Shown here: positions 34,061-42,273 of the stretch, in pieces
Layout: every line of letters starts with the position of its first letter
Numbering within the stretch: position 1 is the stretch's first letter
From: an uncultured Clostridia bacterium
GTDB lineage: Bacteria; Bacillota; Clostridia; Christensenellales; CAG-314
Assembly: GCA_944364615.1 (NCBI GenBank)
Contig: CALVWF010000003.1
Coordinates: 90,428 to 154,427 of the forward strand
Reading direction: 5' to 3'
Length of the DNA: 64,000 nt
Notes under the pieces: generated by a model
Database searches by the model: none
Told to the model about the DNA's origin: nothing
Seen by the model: only the letters and a program-made list of their open reading frames with translations
Program-made: the position numbers and the translations under genes

Positions 34061-35371
34061 ATGGCTTTATTTCAGAATTTATCGGACAAAATAAATCACG
34101 CATTTTCCAAACTGACCAACAGGGGCGCGTTGACCGAATTGGAAATCAAGCAGGCGATGCGTGAAGTGCGCGTTGCATTGTTGGAAGCGGACGTAAACTA
34201 TACGGTTGCAAAGGATTTTATTGCCAAAGTAACGGAAAAGGCTCTCGGCGAACAGATTTTAAAAAGTCTTACGCCCGGTCAGCAGGTTATAAAGGTGGTA
34301 AACGAACAGTTGTGCGAACTCATGGGTTCCACACAGAGCAAACTTGCCGTTGCTTCCAAGTTGCCCACGGTCATAATGATGTGCGGTTTGCAAGGAGCGG
34401 GCAAAACAACGATGTGCGGCAAACTTGCCTTGCATTTAAAAAAGCAGGGTAAAAAAGTACTGTTGGTTGCAGATGACATTTATCGTCCCGCCGCCATCAA
34501 TCAGTTGGAAATAGTAGCAGGCAAGTCGGGCGCAGGATTTTTCCAGATGGGACAGATCAATCCCACTAAAATTGCTGTTTCCGGCGTTGAATTTGCACGC
34601 AAGAACGGGTACGACACAGTTATCATCGATACCGCGGGCAGACTGCATATAAACGAAGAACTGATGGCGGAACTGGAAAACATCAAAAAAGCGGTGGAAG
34701 TTACCGAAACGTTGCTTGTCGTTGACGCAATGACAGGTCAGGATGCGGTAAACGTTGCCAAATCTTTTGATGAAGCGTTGGATATTACAGGCGTCATAAT
34801 TACAAAACTCGATGGCGACACCCGTGGCGGCGCGACGCTTTCGGTCAAGGCTGTAACGGGTAAACCCATAAAGTTTTGCGGCGTAGGGGAAAAGATGGAG
34901 GATCTCGAACCTTTCCACCCCGACAGAATGGCTTCCCGAATTCTCGGTATGGGCGATGTGCTGACGCTTATAGAAAAAGCGCAGTCGGCAATCGACGAGG
35001 AAGAAGCCAAGAAAATGGCCAAGAAGTTGAAAGAGGCGTCATTTGACCTCAACGACTTTCTGGAACAGTACGACAAAGTCGCCCAAATGGGCAATATAAA
35101 CGATCTTGTGAGCATGATACCGGGTGCAAACAAACTCAAACTCGGTTCCGCTACTATAGACGAATCGCAGATAAAACGCAATAAATGCATCATTCAGTCG
35201 ATGACTGCCGAAGAACGCAGTAATCCCAAGGTGCTGAACTACTCACGCAGAAAGCGCATTGCGGCGGGCAGCGGAACTACCGTTCAGGATGTCAACAAAC
35301 TTATAAAGCAGTACGAACAGACAAAAGACATGATGAAGCGTTTCGGCAAGTCAAAACGACTTCCTTTTTAA
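34061..35371 (+). CDS. ffh: Signal recognition particle protein Ffh
   Basis: A 436-residue SRP54 GTPase. The NG domain has GLQGAGKTTMCGKLA, DDIYRPAAINQL, DTAGRLHINEELM and TKLDGDTRGGA. The C-terminal M domain (from about residue 300) has the signal-peptide groove and the RNA-binding stretch SRRKRIAAGSGTTVQDVN. It binds nascent signal sequences with 4.5S/6S RNA, which I do not find in this window. It shares an operon with ylxM and lies upstream of rpsP. Confidence 0.97.
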   Translation: MALFQNLSDKINHAFSKLTNRGALTELEIKQAMREVRVALLEADVNYTVAKDFIAKVTEKALGEQILKSLTPGQQVIKVVNEQLCELMGSTQSKLAVASKLPTVIMMCGLQGAGKTTMCGKLALHLKKQGKKVLLVADDIYRPAAINQLEIVAGKSGAGFFQMGQINPTKIAVSGVEFARKNGYDTVIIDTAGRLHINEELMAELENIKKAVEVTETLLVVDAMTGQDAVNVAKSFDEALDITGVIITKLDGDTRGGATLSVKAVTGKPIKFCGVGEKMEDLEPFHPDRMASRILGMGDVLTLIEKAQSAIDEEEAKKMAKKLKEASFDLNDFLEQYDKVAQMGNINDLVSMIPGANKLKLGSATIDESQIKRNKCIIQSMTAEERSNPKVLNYSRRKRIAAGSGTTVQDVNKLIKQYEQTKDMMKRFGKSKRLPF

Positions 35372-35436
35372 CCGATTGGCGTGCGTAACTCGCTGATATA
35401 TAAATTTACAATTAATTATTTACGGAGGAACTACTA

Positions 35437-35700
35437 ATGGCAGTAAAAATGAGATTGACAAGATTGGGCGACAAGAAAACCCCTTTCTATCGTGTGGTTG
35501 TAATTGATTCTCACAAGGCTCGTGACGGACAGTACGTTGACCTTGTAGGTACTTACGATCCTTTGAAGGCTGAAGGAGGTCTCAAACTTGACGTCGAAAA
35601 GGCTAAAAAGTGGATCGAATGCGGTGTTCAACCCACAGAAACAGTCAAGTCTTTGCTTGTTAAAGAAGGCGTGATCGCTGCTAAGAAGATCAAGGGCTGA
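35437..35700 (+). CDS. rpsP: 30S ribosomal protein S16
   Basis: An 87-residue S16: MAVKMRLTRLGDKKTPFYR, then VDLVGTYDPL. TACGGAGGAA is a strong Shine-Dalgarno. The order rpsP-khpA-rimM-trmD (with rplS further on) is the standard bacterial cluster joining ribosomal proteins and maturation factors. Confidence 0.98.
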   Translation: MAVKMRLTRLGDKKTPFYRVVVIDSHKARDGQYVDLVGTYDPLKAEGGLKLDVEKAKKWIECGVQPTETVKSLLVKEGVIAAKKIKG

Positions 35701-35704
35701 AACT

Positions 35705-35935
35705 ATGACGGAACTTATCAGATACATTGTCGAGCAACTTGTGGAAGATAAAGACGCTATTGAAATTACCCGTACCGATGAGGAAGACGTCGTCAAAATT
35801 ACCATTAAGGTAGCAGACGGGGATATTGGCAAGGTTATCGGCAAACAGGGCAAGATCGCTTCCGCCATTCGCACTTTGGCTAAGGCGGTAGGTATCAGGG
35901 AAGGCGTAAAGTATTCCATCGATATTCTTGACTGA
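35705..35935 (+). CDS. khpA: RNA-binding KH protein KhpA
   Basis: A 76-residue single KH domain with the RNA-contact loop GKVIGKQGKIASAI (GxxG). In Firmicutes KhpA pairs with KhpB (Jag) in post-transcriptional control of cell division and elongation. It is four bases after rpsP and is followed by a terminator, so rimM expression depends on read-through or another start. Confidence 0.95.
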   Translation: MTELIRYIVEQLVEDKDAIEITRTDEEDVVKITIKVADGDIGKVIGKQGKIASAIRTLAKAVGIREGVKYSIDILD

Positions 35936-35941
35936 TCAGTC

Positions 35942-35976
35942 GCCACAGGCTCACAAAGGCTTGTGGCATTTTTTTT
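35942..35976 (+). terminator. Terminator between khpA and rimM
   Basis: A 10-bp stem with two G-T pairs (35942-35951 with 35958-35967), loop CACAAA, then T8 (35969-35976). GGGG, the rimM Shine-Dalgarno, starts right after the T-run, and the rimM ATG is at 35987. Confidence 0.85.
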
Positions 35977-35986
35977 GGGGTACGTT

Positions 35987-36490
35987 ATGAAAATTTTGAT
36001 AGGCAAAATCGTAAAAGCACAGGGTATAAAAGGTGAAGTCAAGGTAGAATGTTACCTTGACAGTCCTGCCGTACTGAAAAAACCGTCAGTACTTTATACC
36101 GGTACTAAGAGTCAGTCTGTCAGGAATATCCGTGCGGCGAAGGACTGTTGGTATATGTCCTTCGACGGCGTAAACGACAGAAACACTGCCGAAACGTTGC
36201 GCGGTTGGGAAGTGTATGCTTTGCGTTCCGATGTTCAGATAGCGGACGGCAGTTATTTTGTGCAGGACGTTGTCGGTTGCGACGTGTTTCTTGACAACGG
36301 TGAAAAGGTAGGAGAAGTTAAAGAAGTGTTGCAGTACGGAAGCGCTGATGTTTACGTGGTGCAAAACGGTAAAAAAAGTCTGTCTTTCCCTTGGCTTAAA
36401 AATCTTGTCAACAAAGTCGACACCGAGGGCAAACGCATTACTTTAAATGCCGATCGTTTCAGTCAGGTGGTAGTTTACGATGAGGATTGA
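35987..36490 (+). CDS. rimM: 16S rRNA processing protein RimM
   Basis: A 167-residue ribosome maturation factor. The N-terminal beta-barrel has GKIVKAQGIKGEVKV, followed by a PRC barrel (SYFVQDVVGCDVFLDNGEKVGEV and FPWLKNLVNKVD segments). It helps assembly of the 30S head, around S19. The ATG at 35987 is preferred over one at 35963, which lies inside the terminator stem. It overlaps trmD by 11 bases. Confidence 0.94.
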   Translation: MKILIGKIVKAQGIKGEVKVECYLDSPAVLKKPSVLYTGTKSQSVRNIRAAKDCWYMSFDGVNDRNTAETLRGWEVYALRSDVQIADGSYFVQDVVGCDVFLDNGEKVGEVKEVLQYGSADVYVVQNGKKSLSFPWLKNLVNKVDTEGKRITLNADRFSQVVVYDED

Positions 36491-37160
36491 CGTACTTACT
36501 CTGTTTCCGGAAATGTTCGATGTGTTTGACTACTCGCTGATGGGTAAAGCGCAGGAAAAACAACTGTTCACCCTTGTGAGACACAATATCAGGGATTATT
36601 CTGCAGACAAACACAAAAGATGTGACGATTACCCTTTCGGCGGCGGTGCCGGTATGGTTATGATGCCACAACCTATCCACGACTGCATTGAGGCGGTGGA
36701 TCCCGAACACAAGGCATTGCGCATTTATATGTCACCGAGAGGTAAGACTCTGACGCAGAAAAAAGTCGCCGAGTTGTCGCAATGCGACAGACTGCTTATT
36801 TTGTGCGGTCACTACGAAGGTGTGGACCAGCGTGTAATCGATGCCGACATCGACTGCGAAATTTCGGTGGGAGATTATGTCCTGTCGGGCGGAGAAATAC
36901 CCGCAATGGTGCTTATAGACAGCGTGGCAAGATATATACCAGATGTTTTGGGTAACAGTCAGGCAACGGTGGAAGAATCTTTTTCCGACAATCTGTTGGA
37001 ATATCCTCAGTACACACGTCCGCAGGAATTTAACGGAATGAAGGTTCCCGAAGTACTTGTTTCGGGTAATCATGCCATGGTGGACAAGTGGAGAAGGGAG
37101 CAATCGCATGAGATAACGCGCAAACTGCGTCCCGATTTGTTAGATAAAGGTGAATTATGA
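36480..37160 (+). CDS. trmD: tRNA (guanine37-N1)-methyltransferase TrmD
   Basis: A SPOUT methyltransferase that makes m1G37 and prevents +1 frameshifting. The 226-residue protein starts MRIDVLTLFPEMFD. The trefoil-knot SAM site is visible in LCGHYEGVDQRV and SVGDYVLSGGEIPAMVLID, and the C-terminal YTRP and HAMVDKWRRE are typical. It overlaps rimM upstream and rbgA downstream (ATGA). Confidence 0.97.
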   Translation: MRIDVLTLFPEMFDVFDYSLMGKAQEKQLFTLVRHNIRDYSADKHKRCDDYPFGGGAGMVMMPQPIHDCIEAVDPEHKALRIYMSPRGKTLTQKKVAELSQCDRLLILCGHYEGVDQRVIDADIDCEISVGDYVLSGGEIPAMVLIDSVARYIPDVLGNSQATVEESFSDNLLEYPQYTRPQEFNGMKVPEVLVSGNHAMVDKWRREQSHEITRKLRPDLLDKGEL

Positions 37161-38017
37161 GTATTCAGTGGTTTCCCGGGCACATGACAAAGGCCTTGCG
37201 CATGATGCAGGACAATATAGCGTTGTCGGACGCGGTAGGTTACGTTCTCGACGCACGTGCGCCCGCCTCTTCGTTCAATCCCGAACTGGACAAAATCACA
37301 GGTAAAAAGCCCTGTGTATATATTCTCAACAAGTGTGATCTTGCAGACGACGAAAAGTTAAAGCAATGGACGCAATATTTTACTCAAAAAGGAAGGCTGT
37401 GCGTCAAAGTGTCTGCAACACGGCTTGGGGATGCGTCCAGAATTGCCTCCGCTTTTGTTGAGGCAACAGCCGACGTGGCGGACAAATACCGTAAAAAAGG
37501 CATCGTTCGGCCTGTACGCGTAATGATTCTCGGTATTCCCAACAGCGGAAAATCCACAATAATAAATTGTCTTGCTGGAAGAAAATCAGCCGTTACCGGC
37601 GACAAACCCGGCGTTACAAAAGGTATGCAATGGGTACGACTGCCTGCGGGAGTGGACTTGCTTGACACGCCGGGCACAGTATGGCCCAAATTCGACGATC
37701 AGAACACGGCGTACAGATTGTGCTTTGTGGGTAGTATAAAGGACGATGTCGTAGATCTGTACGATGTTTCGCTGTCACTTTTAGAGCATCTCAAAAATCA
37801 GTATCCGCAATTGCTTGCGCAACGCTACAGATTGGATTCGGTTGACATGACTGCTTTGCAACTGCACGAAGAAATTGCACGAAAAAGAGGTTTTGTGGTC
37901 AGAGGAGGAGAAACGGACACCGAGAGATGTTCCAAAGCGATTCTCGACGACTTCCGCAAAGGACGAATAGGCAAGATAACTTTCGAGGTTCCTTCGGATA
38001 TGTACAAACACGTTTAA
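37157..38017 (+). CDS. rbgA: Ribosome biogenesis GTPase RbgA (YlqF)
   Basis: A 286-residue circularly permuted GTPase: G4 NKCD comes before G1 GIPNSGKST and G3 DTPG. The N-terminus IQWFPGHMTKALRMM is a family hallmark. RbgA acts late in 50S assembly in Firmicutes, near L16. It overlaps trmD by four bases and rnhB starts 11 bases after its stop. Confidence 0.96.
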   Translation: MSIQWFPGHMTKALRMMQDNIALSDAVGYVLDARAPASSFNPELDKITGKKPCVYILNKCDLADDEKLKQWTQYFTQKGRLCVKVSATRLGDASRIASAFVEATADVADKYRKKGIVRPVRVMILGIPNSGKSTIINCLAGRKSAVTGDKPGVTKGMQWVRLPAGVDLLDTPGTVWPKFDDQNTAYRLCFVGSIKDDVVDLYDVSLSLLEHLKNQYPQLLAQRYRLDSVDMTALQLHEEIARKRGFVVRGGETDTERCSKAILDDFRKGRIGKITFEVPSDMYKHV

Positions 38018-38028
38018 ACGGTGGAAAT

Positions 38029-38616
38029 ATGCTTGAATACGAAAGACAAATGCAACTTAAAGGATACAGCCGTATAGGCGGTATAGACGAGGCAGGCAGG
38101 GGACCTCTCGCAGGACCTGTCGTAGTGGCAGGAGTGGTGATGCCGTTGGACGAACTTATAGAGGGCGTCAACGACAGTAAAAAACTTTCGGAAAAGAAAC
38201 GCGAGCAACTTTACGACCTTATTGTAAACAGCGCGTTGAGTTGCCATGTCTCGATTATAGACGCACAGCGTATCGACGAGATAAATATATTGAACGCTAC
38301 AAAACAAGGAATGCGTGAATGTATTGAAAATCTTACAGCCGACTGCGTGCTGATAGATGCAGTAAAGATTGACAGCAATGTGGAAACGCTGTCTATAATA
38401 AAAGGGGACGCATTGAGTTACAATATCGCCGCGGCGAGTATCGTTGCCAAAGTAACCCGTGACAGACTGATGAAGCAGTATGCGGTGCAATATCCGCAAT
38501 ACCGTTTTGAAAAGCACAAAGGATACGGAACCGCCTTGCACATATCGTTACTTAAACAGTACGGTCCCTGTCCGTTGCACAGACGCACATTCATTAAAAA
38601 CTTTGACTTATGCTGA
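38029..38616 (+). CDS. rnhB: Ribonuclease HII
   Basis: A 195-residue RNase HII that nicks at ribonucleotides in DNA. GIDEAGRGPLAGPVVVAGVV holds the first acidic residues, followed by NDSKKLSEKKRE and AASIVAKVTRDRLM, with HKGYGT near the end. The ATG 38029 follows GGTGGA. It overlaps yraN by seven bases. Confidence 0.97.
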   Translation: MLEYERQMQLKGYSRIGGIDEAGRGPLAGPVVVAGVVMPLDELIEGVNDSKKLSEKKREQLYDLIVNSALSCHVSIIDAQRIDEINILNATKQGMRECIENLTADCVLIDAVKIDSNVETLSIIKGDALSYNIAAASIVAKVTRDRLMKQYAVQYPQYRFEKHKGYGTALHISLLKQYGPCPLHRRTFIKNFDLC

Positions 38617-38963
38617 CAAACAAGTTTACAGGCAACAGAGGAGAAAAGACAGCCGCGTTATATCTCAAAAAGAAAGGATACACGATATTGGACACCAACT
38701 TCCGTTCACGGCGAGGCGAACTCGATATCGTATGTTTAAAGGGAGACACGCTTGTGTTCGTTGAGGTCAAAAGCCGAAACAATCTTTCTTTCGGTCTGCC
38801 GCGAGAAGCCGTCACGAAAAAGAAACAGCAGTCATTGATTTACACGGCAAATTATTACTGTTTTATAAAAGGAATGGTAACTTACAACGTCCGATTCGAC
38901 GTAATCGAAGTGGTGGACGGCAAGGTTTCTGAACATATCGAAAATGCCTTTGCCTGCAACTGA
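38610..38963 (+). CDS. UPF0102 (YraN family) nuclease-fold protein
   Basis: A 117-residue protein with the restriction-endonuclease-like core of UPF0102: GEKTAALYLKKKGY, RSRRGELDIV and LVFVEVKSRN (D-(E/V)xK active-site layout). It commonly follows rnhB in bacteria and is often near dprA and comM, as here. Its exact function is unclear to me. Confidence 0.92.
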   Translation: MLTNKFTGNRGEKTAALYLKKKGYTILDTNFRSRRGELDIVCLKGDTLVFVEVKSRNNLSFGLPREAVTKKKQQSLIYTANYYCFIKGMVTYNVRFDVIEVVDGKVSEHIENAFACN

Positions 38964-39081
38964 ATAATCAGGCGAAGAGGCTCATACTGCCGGGCGGACT
39001 CTTTAAATTCTTACGGAGGTAAAACTGACGGCGGTTTGCGTAGATTTGTTTAAAAAGTCCTGAATTTTGCCGTAAAAACAG

Positions 39082-39206
39082 TTGCCAATTTACAGGGCTT
39101 ATGCTAATATATATGGGTGACTTCGGGTGTTCCTCTGGCATGTGATTTTTGCGAATGAACGCTTAGTTAACTTAAATTACATCATTATAAGGAGGAAAAG
39201 TCAACA
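39082..39206 (+). promoter_or_regulatory. rplS promoter and leader
   Basis: TTGCCA (39082-39087), 17 bases, TAATAT (39105-39110) with an upstream TGC. Transcription should begin near 39117, giving a leader of about 90 bases before the rplS Shine-Dalgarno (AAGGAGG). Bacillota often carry an L19-binding leader here; I cannot confirm its fold. The part of the gap before the promoter (38964-39081) has an orphan ACGGAGG (39013-39019) followed only by a 12-codon CTG frame. Confidence 0.6.
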
Positions 39207-39545
39207 ATGGATATCATCAAGAGTATCGAACAGGAAAGTCTGAGACAGGTTACTCCCTTCAACGTAGGCGACACGGTTCGCGTTATGTTCAAGGTTATCG
39301 AAGGTAACAAGGAAAGAATTCAGGCTTACGAAGGAATCGTAATCGCTCGCAAGCACGGCGGTCTGAGAGAAACATTTACCGTAAGAAGAATATCTTCCGG
39401 TATAGGCGTGGAAAGAACTTTCCCCGTACACAGCCCCAAAATCGACAACATCGTGGTTGTAAGAAAGGGTACCGTAAGACGTGCTAAGTTGTATTACCTG
39501 CGTGAACGTACAGGTAAGGCTGCTAAGATTCGCGAACAAATCTGA
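39207..39545 (+). CDS. rplS: 50S ribosomal protein L19
   Basis: A 112-residue L19 with [33 protein letters not shown] and the C-terminal [15 protein letters not shown]. It sits at the 30S-50S interface. It has its own promoter and leader, and is closed by a terminator. This separates it from trmD, next to which it lies in many bacteria. Confidence 0.98.
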   Translation: MDIIKSIEQESLRQVTPFNVGDTVRVMFKVIEGNKERIQAYEGIVIARKHGGLRETFTVRRISSGIGVERTFPVHSPKIDNIVVVRKGTVRRAKLYYLRERTGKAAKIREQI

Positions 39546-39557
39546 GTATTTAAAGAA

Positions 39558-39588
39558 TTTCGGGCAAGTTTTTGCCCGATTTTTTTTA
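39558..39588 (+). terminator. Terminator after rplS
   Basis: CGGGCAA (39561-39567) pairs with TTGCCCG (39572-39578), four-base loop, then ATTTTTTTT. Confidence 0.9.
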
Positions 39589-39618
39589 CTGTCTAAAAGT
39601 ATAAATTTGCAAAACCTC

Positions 39619-39647
39619 TTGTATTATTTTGCGCTATACTTTATACT
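39619..39647 (+). promoter_or_regulatory. Promoter of the comM-dprA-topA operon
   Basis: TTGTAT (39619-39624), 17 bases, TATACT (39642-39647); Shine-Dalgarno GGGGGAAG follows. Confidence 0.7.
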
Positions 39648-39679
39648 AAACTGAGATTAAACAGTTTTGGGGGAAGACA

Positions 39680-41194
39680 ATGCTTGCTAAAATCAACAGT
39701 TACGGTCTGACGGGTCTTGAAGGATTTCCTGTGGAAGCGGAAGTTGACATGCATTCGGGTATGCCTACTTTCGATATAGTAGGGCTTGCAGATACAGCCG
39801 TCAAAGAATCGCGTGAAAGAGTTCGTTCCGCATTGAAAAACTGCGGCTACAACTATCCCGTTGCGTCGGTGGTGGTAAACCTTGCTCCGGCAGATATAAA
39901 AAAGGAAGGAAGTTACTACGATCTTCCCATTGCTATAGGCATGCTTGTGGCAAGCAAACAAATACAACTTGTATTCAAAGATGTTGTTCTTATGGGGGAA
40001 CTGTCTTTAAAGGGCGAATTGCGCAAAATAAAAGGAGTGCTGCCAATGCTTATTTCGGCACGACAAGCCGGGTACAAAAGCGCTTTGATTCCCTCCGCAA
40101 ATGCCAAAGAGGCTCAGTATATAGAAGGTCTTGACGTCTATTGCGCCGACACTTTAAACGACGCCGTTGAGTTTCTGTGCGGACAAAAGGAAATATTGCC
40201 TGTCGAAACGTCTTTGTGGACGGCAGGTTCGGGAGAAAGTTCCCATTACGACTTCAAATACATTAAAGGACAATTTTCGGCAAAGAGAGCCATGGAAATT
40301 GCCGTGGCAGGCGGGCATAATATTTTAATGATCGGTCCTCCCGGTGCCGGTAAAACAATGCTTGCAAAGGCTGTGCCGACGATAATGCCCGACATGAGTT
40401 TCGAAGAGGCGCTGGAGGTTGCCAAGATACACAGCGTTGCGGGGATACTCGAAGACGGGTTTGTTTCTCAGCGTCCCTTCCGTTCCCCTCACCATTCGGC
40501 AACAATGGTTTCCCTGACGGGCGGTGGCAATAAAGCCAAACCGGGGGAAATCAGTCTTGCACACAACGGAGTGTTGTTTTTAGACGAATTGCCCGAATAC
40601 GGCAGGCGTACGCTCGAAACACTGCGTCAGCCACTCGAAGACGGAGTGATCACAATAGCGAGAAATGCGGCAACGGTTACTTATCCCGCCCGTTTCATGC
40701 TTATTGCAAGCATGAATCCCTGTCCTTGCGGAAATTACGGCAGCAGTGTCGAATGTACCTGCACAGCCTCACAGATACACAGGTATCTTACCAAATTGTC
40801 GGGACCTCTTATGGACAGAATAGACATACATGTAGAAGTGGACAATGTCACATTCACGCAGTTGACGGAAGAAAGCAACGCGGAAAGTTCGGCAAGCGTA
40901 AAACAAAGAGTGGATGCCGCAAGACAGGTTCAGCGTGCAAGATTCGGCAGCAAGATTCACTGCAATTCGCAGATGACCTCTGCCGATATGGAAAAATACT
41001 GTAAGATAGACGGCAGGTCAACGGCTTTACTGGAAGAAAGTTTCGAGAAACTTCAATTGTCCGCACGCGCATACAATCGTATATTGAAGGTGGCACGCAC
41101 GATAGCCGACCTCGACGGTTGTGAAAGCATAGGAGTGCAGCACATCGCCGAAGCGTTGCAGTATCGCACTCTTGACAGAAAATACAGGGTTTAG
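39680..41194 (+). CDS. comM: YifB/ComM family AAA+ ATPase (magnesium-chelatase-like)
   Basis: A 504-residue protein: an N-terminal Lon protease-like domain (GLEGFPVEAEVDMHSGMPTFDIVGLAD), an AAA+ core with Walker A GPPGAGKTMLAKAVP and the chelatase motifs RPFRSPHHSATM and LFLDELPEYGRRTLE, and a C-terminal helical lid. In Gram-negative species ComM is a hexameric helicase for branch migration during natural transformation. Adjacency to dprA, another recombination factor, suits that role, although competence in this organism is not shown. NPCPCGNYG with two more cysteines forms a probable metal site. Confidence 0.95.
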   Translation: MLAKINSYGLTGLEGFPVEAEVDMHSGMPTFDIVGLADTAVKESRERVRSALKNCGYNYPVASVVVNLAPADIKKEGSYYDLPIAIGMLVASKQIQLVFKDVVLMGELSLKGELRKIKGVLPMLISARQAGYKSALIPSANAKEAQYIEGLDVYCADTLNDAVEFLCGQKEILPVETSLWTAGSGESSHYDFKYIKGQFSAKRAMEIAVAGGHNILMIGPPGAGKTMLAKAVPTIMPDMSFEEALEVAKIHSVAGILEDGFVSQRPFRSPHHSATMVSLTGGGNKAKPGEISLAHNGVLFLDELPEYGRRTLETLRQPLEDGVITIARNAATVTYPARFMLIASMNPCPCGNYGSSVECTCTASQIHRYLTKLSGPLMDRIDIHVEVDNVTFTQLTEESNAESSASVKQRVDAARQVQRARFGSKIHCNSQMTSADMEKYCKIDGRSTALLEESFEKLQLSARAYNRILKVARTIADLDGCESIGVQHIAEALQYRTLDRKYRV

Positions 41195-41196
41195 CT

Positions 41197-42273
41197 ATGT
41201 ACAGCCGAAGAGAAAAACTGACGGTTGCAATGTATTTTGCAGGATTGCCGTCTTCCAAAATAATACGTCTGTGGGAACTTTTTCCTCATCCCGACCAACT
41301 TAAATCGGAATTGAGCAGTGTGGACAAGTTGCTTGATTGCAGACAGGTCGCATTGTGTAAAAAGTGTTTTACGGATGGATATGCCGACAAGTATACCGAA
41401 AAACTGCAACGGGACAACATACTATGCGTAACATACTATTCTGAAAGTTACCCCGAAACGCTCCGAAACATCGGAGAGCCTCCTGTGGTGCTGTTTGCAA
41501 GAGGAAATGCAAAGTTACTTAAAAGCAGGTGTTTTTCGGTGGTGGGAACGCGCAAATTGTCTTCTTACGGCAAACGCGTAACAATGAACTTTACTTCGGA
41601 ACTTGCGCGGTATTTTACCATTGTCAGCGGACTTGCGTACGGTGCTGACAGTGTGGCTCATTCCGTTACGCTGGACAACGACGGGAAGACAATCGCCGTA
41701 CTCGGCAGCGGATTGAACAATATTTATCCTGCATCCAACAAAGGACTTGCCGATCGCATAGTAACAAGCGGTTCGCTGATCGTTTCGGAATTTTTGCCCG
41801 ATGCGACTCCTCTTGCCTACCATTTCCCTCGGCGCAATCGCATTGTTTCCGCGTTGTCTGAGGGATTGCTCGTAACGGAAGCCCCGGAAAAGAGCGGTAC
41901 GCTCGGAACTGTGGAACTTGCTTTGGAACAGGGCAAGGATATTTACGTAGTACCTGGGGAAATATATTCAGCGGGTTTTAAGGGTAGCAATGATTTAATA
42001 AAAAGCATGCAGGGGTGTATGGTAACATCCCCGTCCGATATACTCCGACATTACAACTTTGAGGAACGCAAGAAGGTTGCATTTCAACTTTCCATGGAAG
42101 AGCAGGTCATTGTGGACGCGTTGTCCGCCGACAAAATGTCATTTGACGATTTGATGTCGGCAACAGGTTTTTCTGTGGGTACACTCAATTTTTTGTTGGC
42201 AAATTTGGAATTGCGGAGTATAATTGCAAAGTTACCAGGTAATTTTTACTGTTTATACGGAGGAAACAGATGA
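41197..42273 (+). CDS. dprA: DNA processing protein DprA
   Basis: A 358-residue DprA. The Rossmann-like core shows VVGTRKLSSYG, SGLAYGADSVAH, LGSGLNNIYP, LVTEAPEKSGTL and PGEIYSAGFKGSNDLI, and a winged helix lies at the C-terminus. DprA loads RecA on incoming single-stranded DNA. It lies two bases after comM and overlaps topA by four (ATGA). Confidence 0.96.
   Translation: MYSRREKLTVAMYFAGLPSSKIIRLWELFPHPDQLKSELSSVDKLLDCRQVALCKKCFTDGYADKYTEKLQRDNILCVTYYSESYPETLRNIGEPPVVLFARGNAKLLKSRCFSVVGTRKLSSYGKRVTMNFTSELARYFTIVSGLAYGADSVAHSVTLDNDGKTIAVLGSGLNNIYPASNKGLADRIVTSGSLIVSEFLPDATPLAYHFPRRNRIVSALSEGLLVTEAPEKSGTLGTVELALEQGKDIYVVPGEIYSAGFKGSNDLIKSMQGCMVTSPSDILRHYNFEERKKVAFQLSMEEQVIVDALSADKMSFDDLMSATGFSVGTLNFLLANLELRSIIAKLPGNFYCLYGGNR

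Noticed and set aside
39025..39063. 12-codon CTG frame behind an ACGGAGG upstream of rplS
   Set aside because: CTG starts are rare and the frame is tiny; the Shine-Dalgarno may be a relic.
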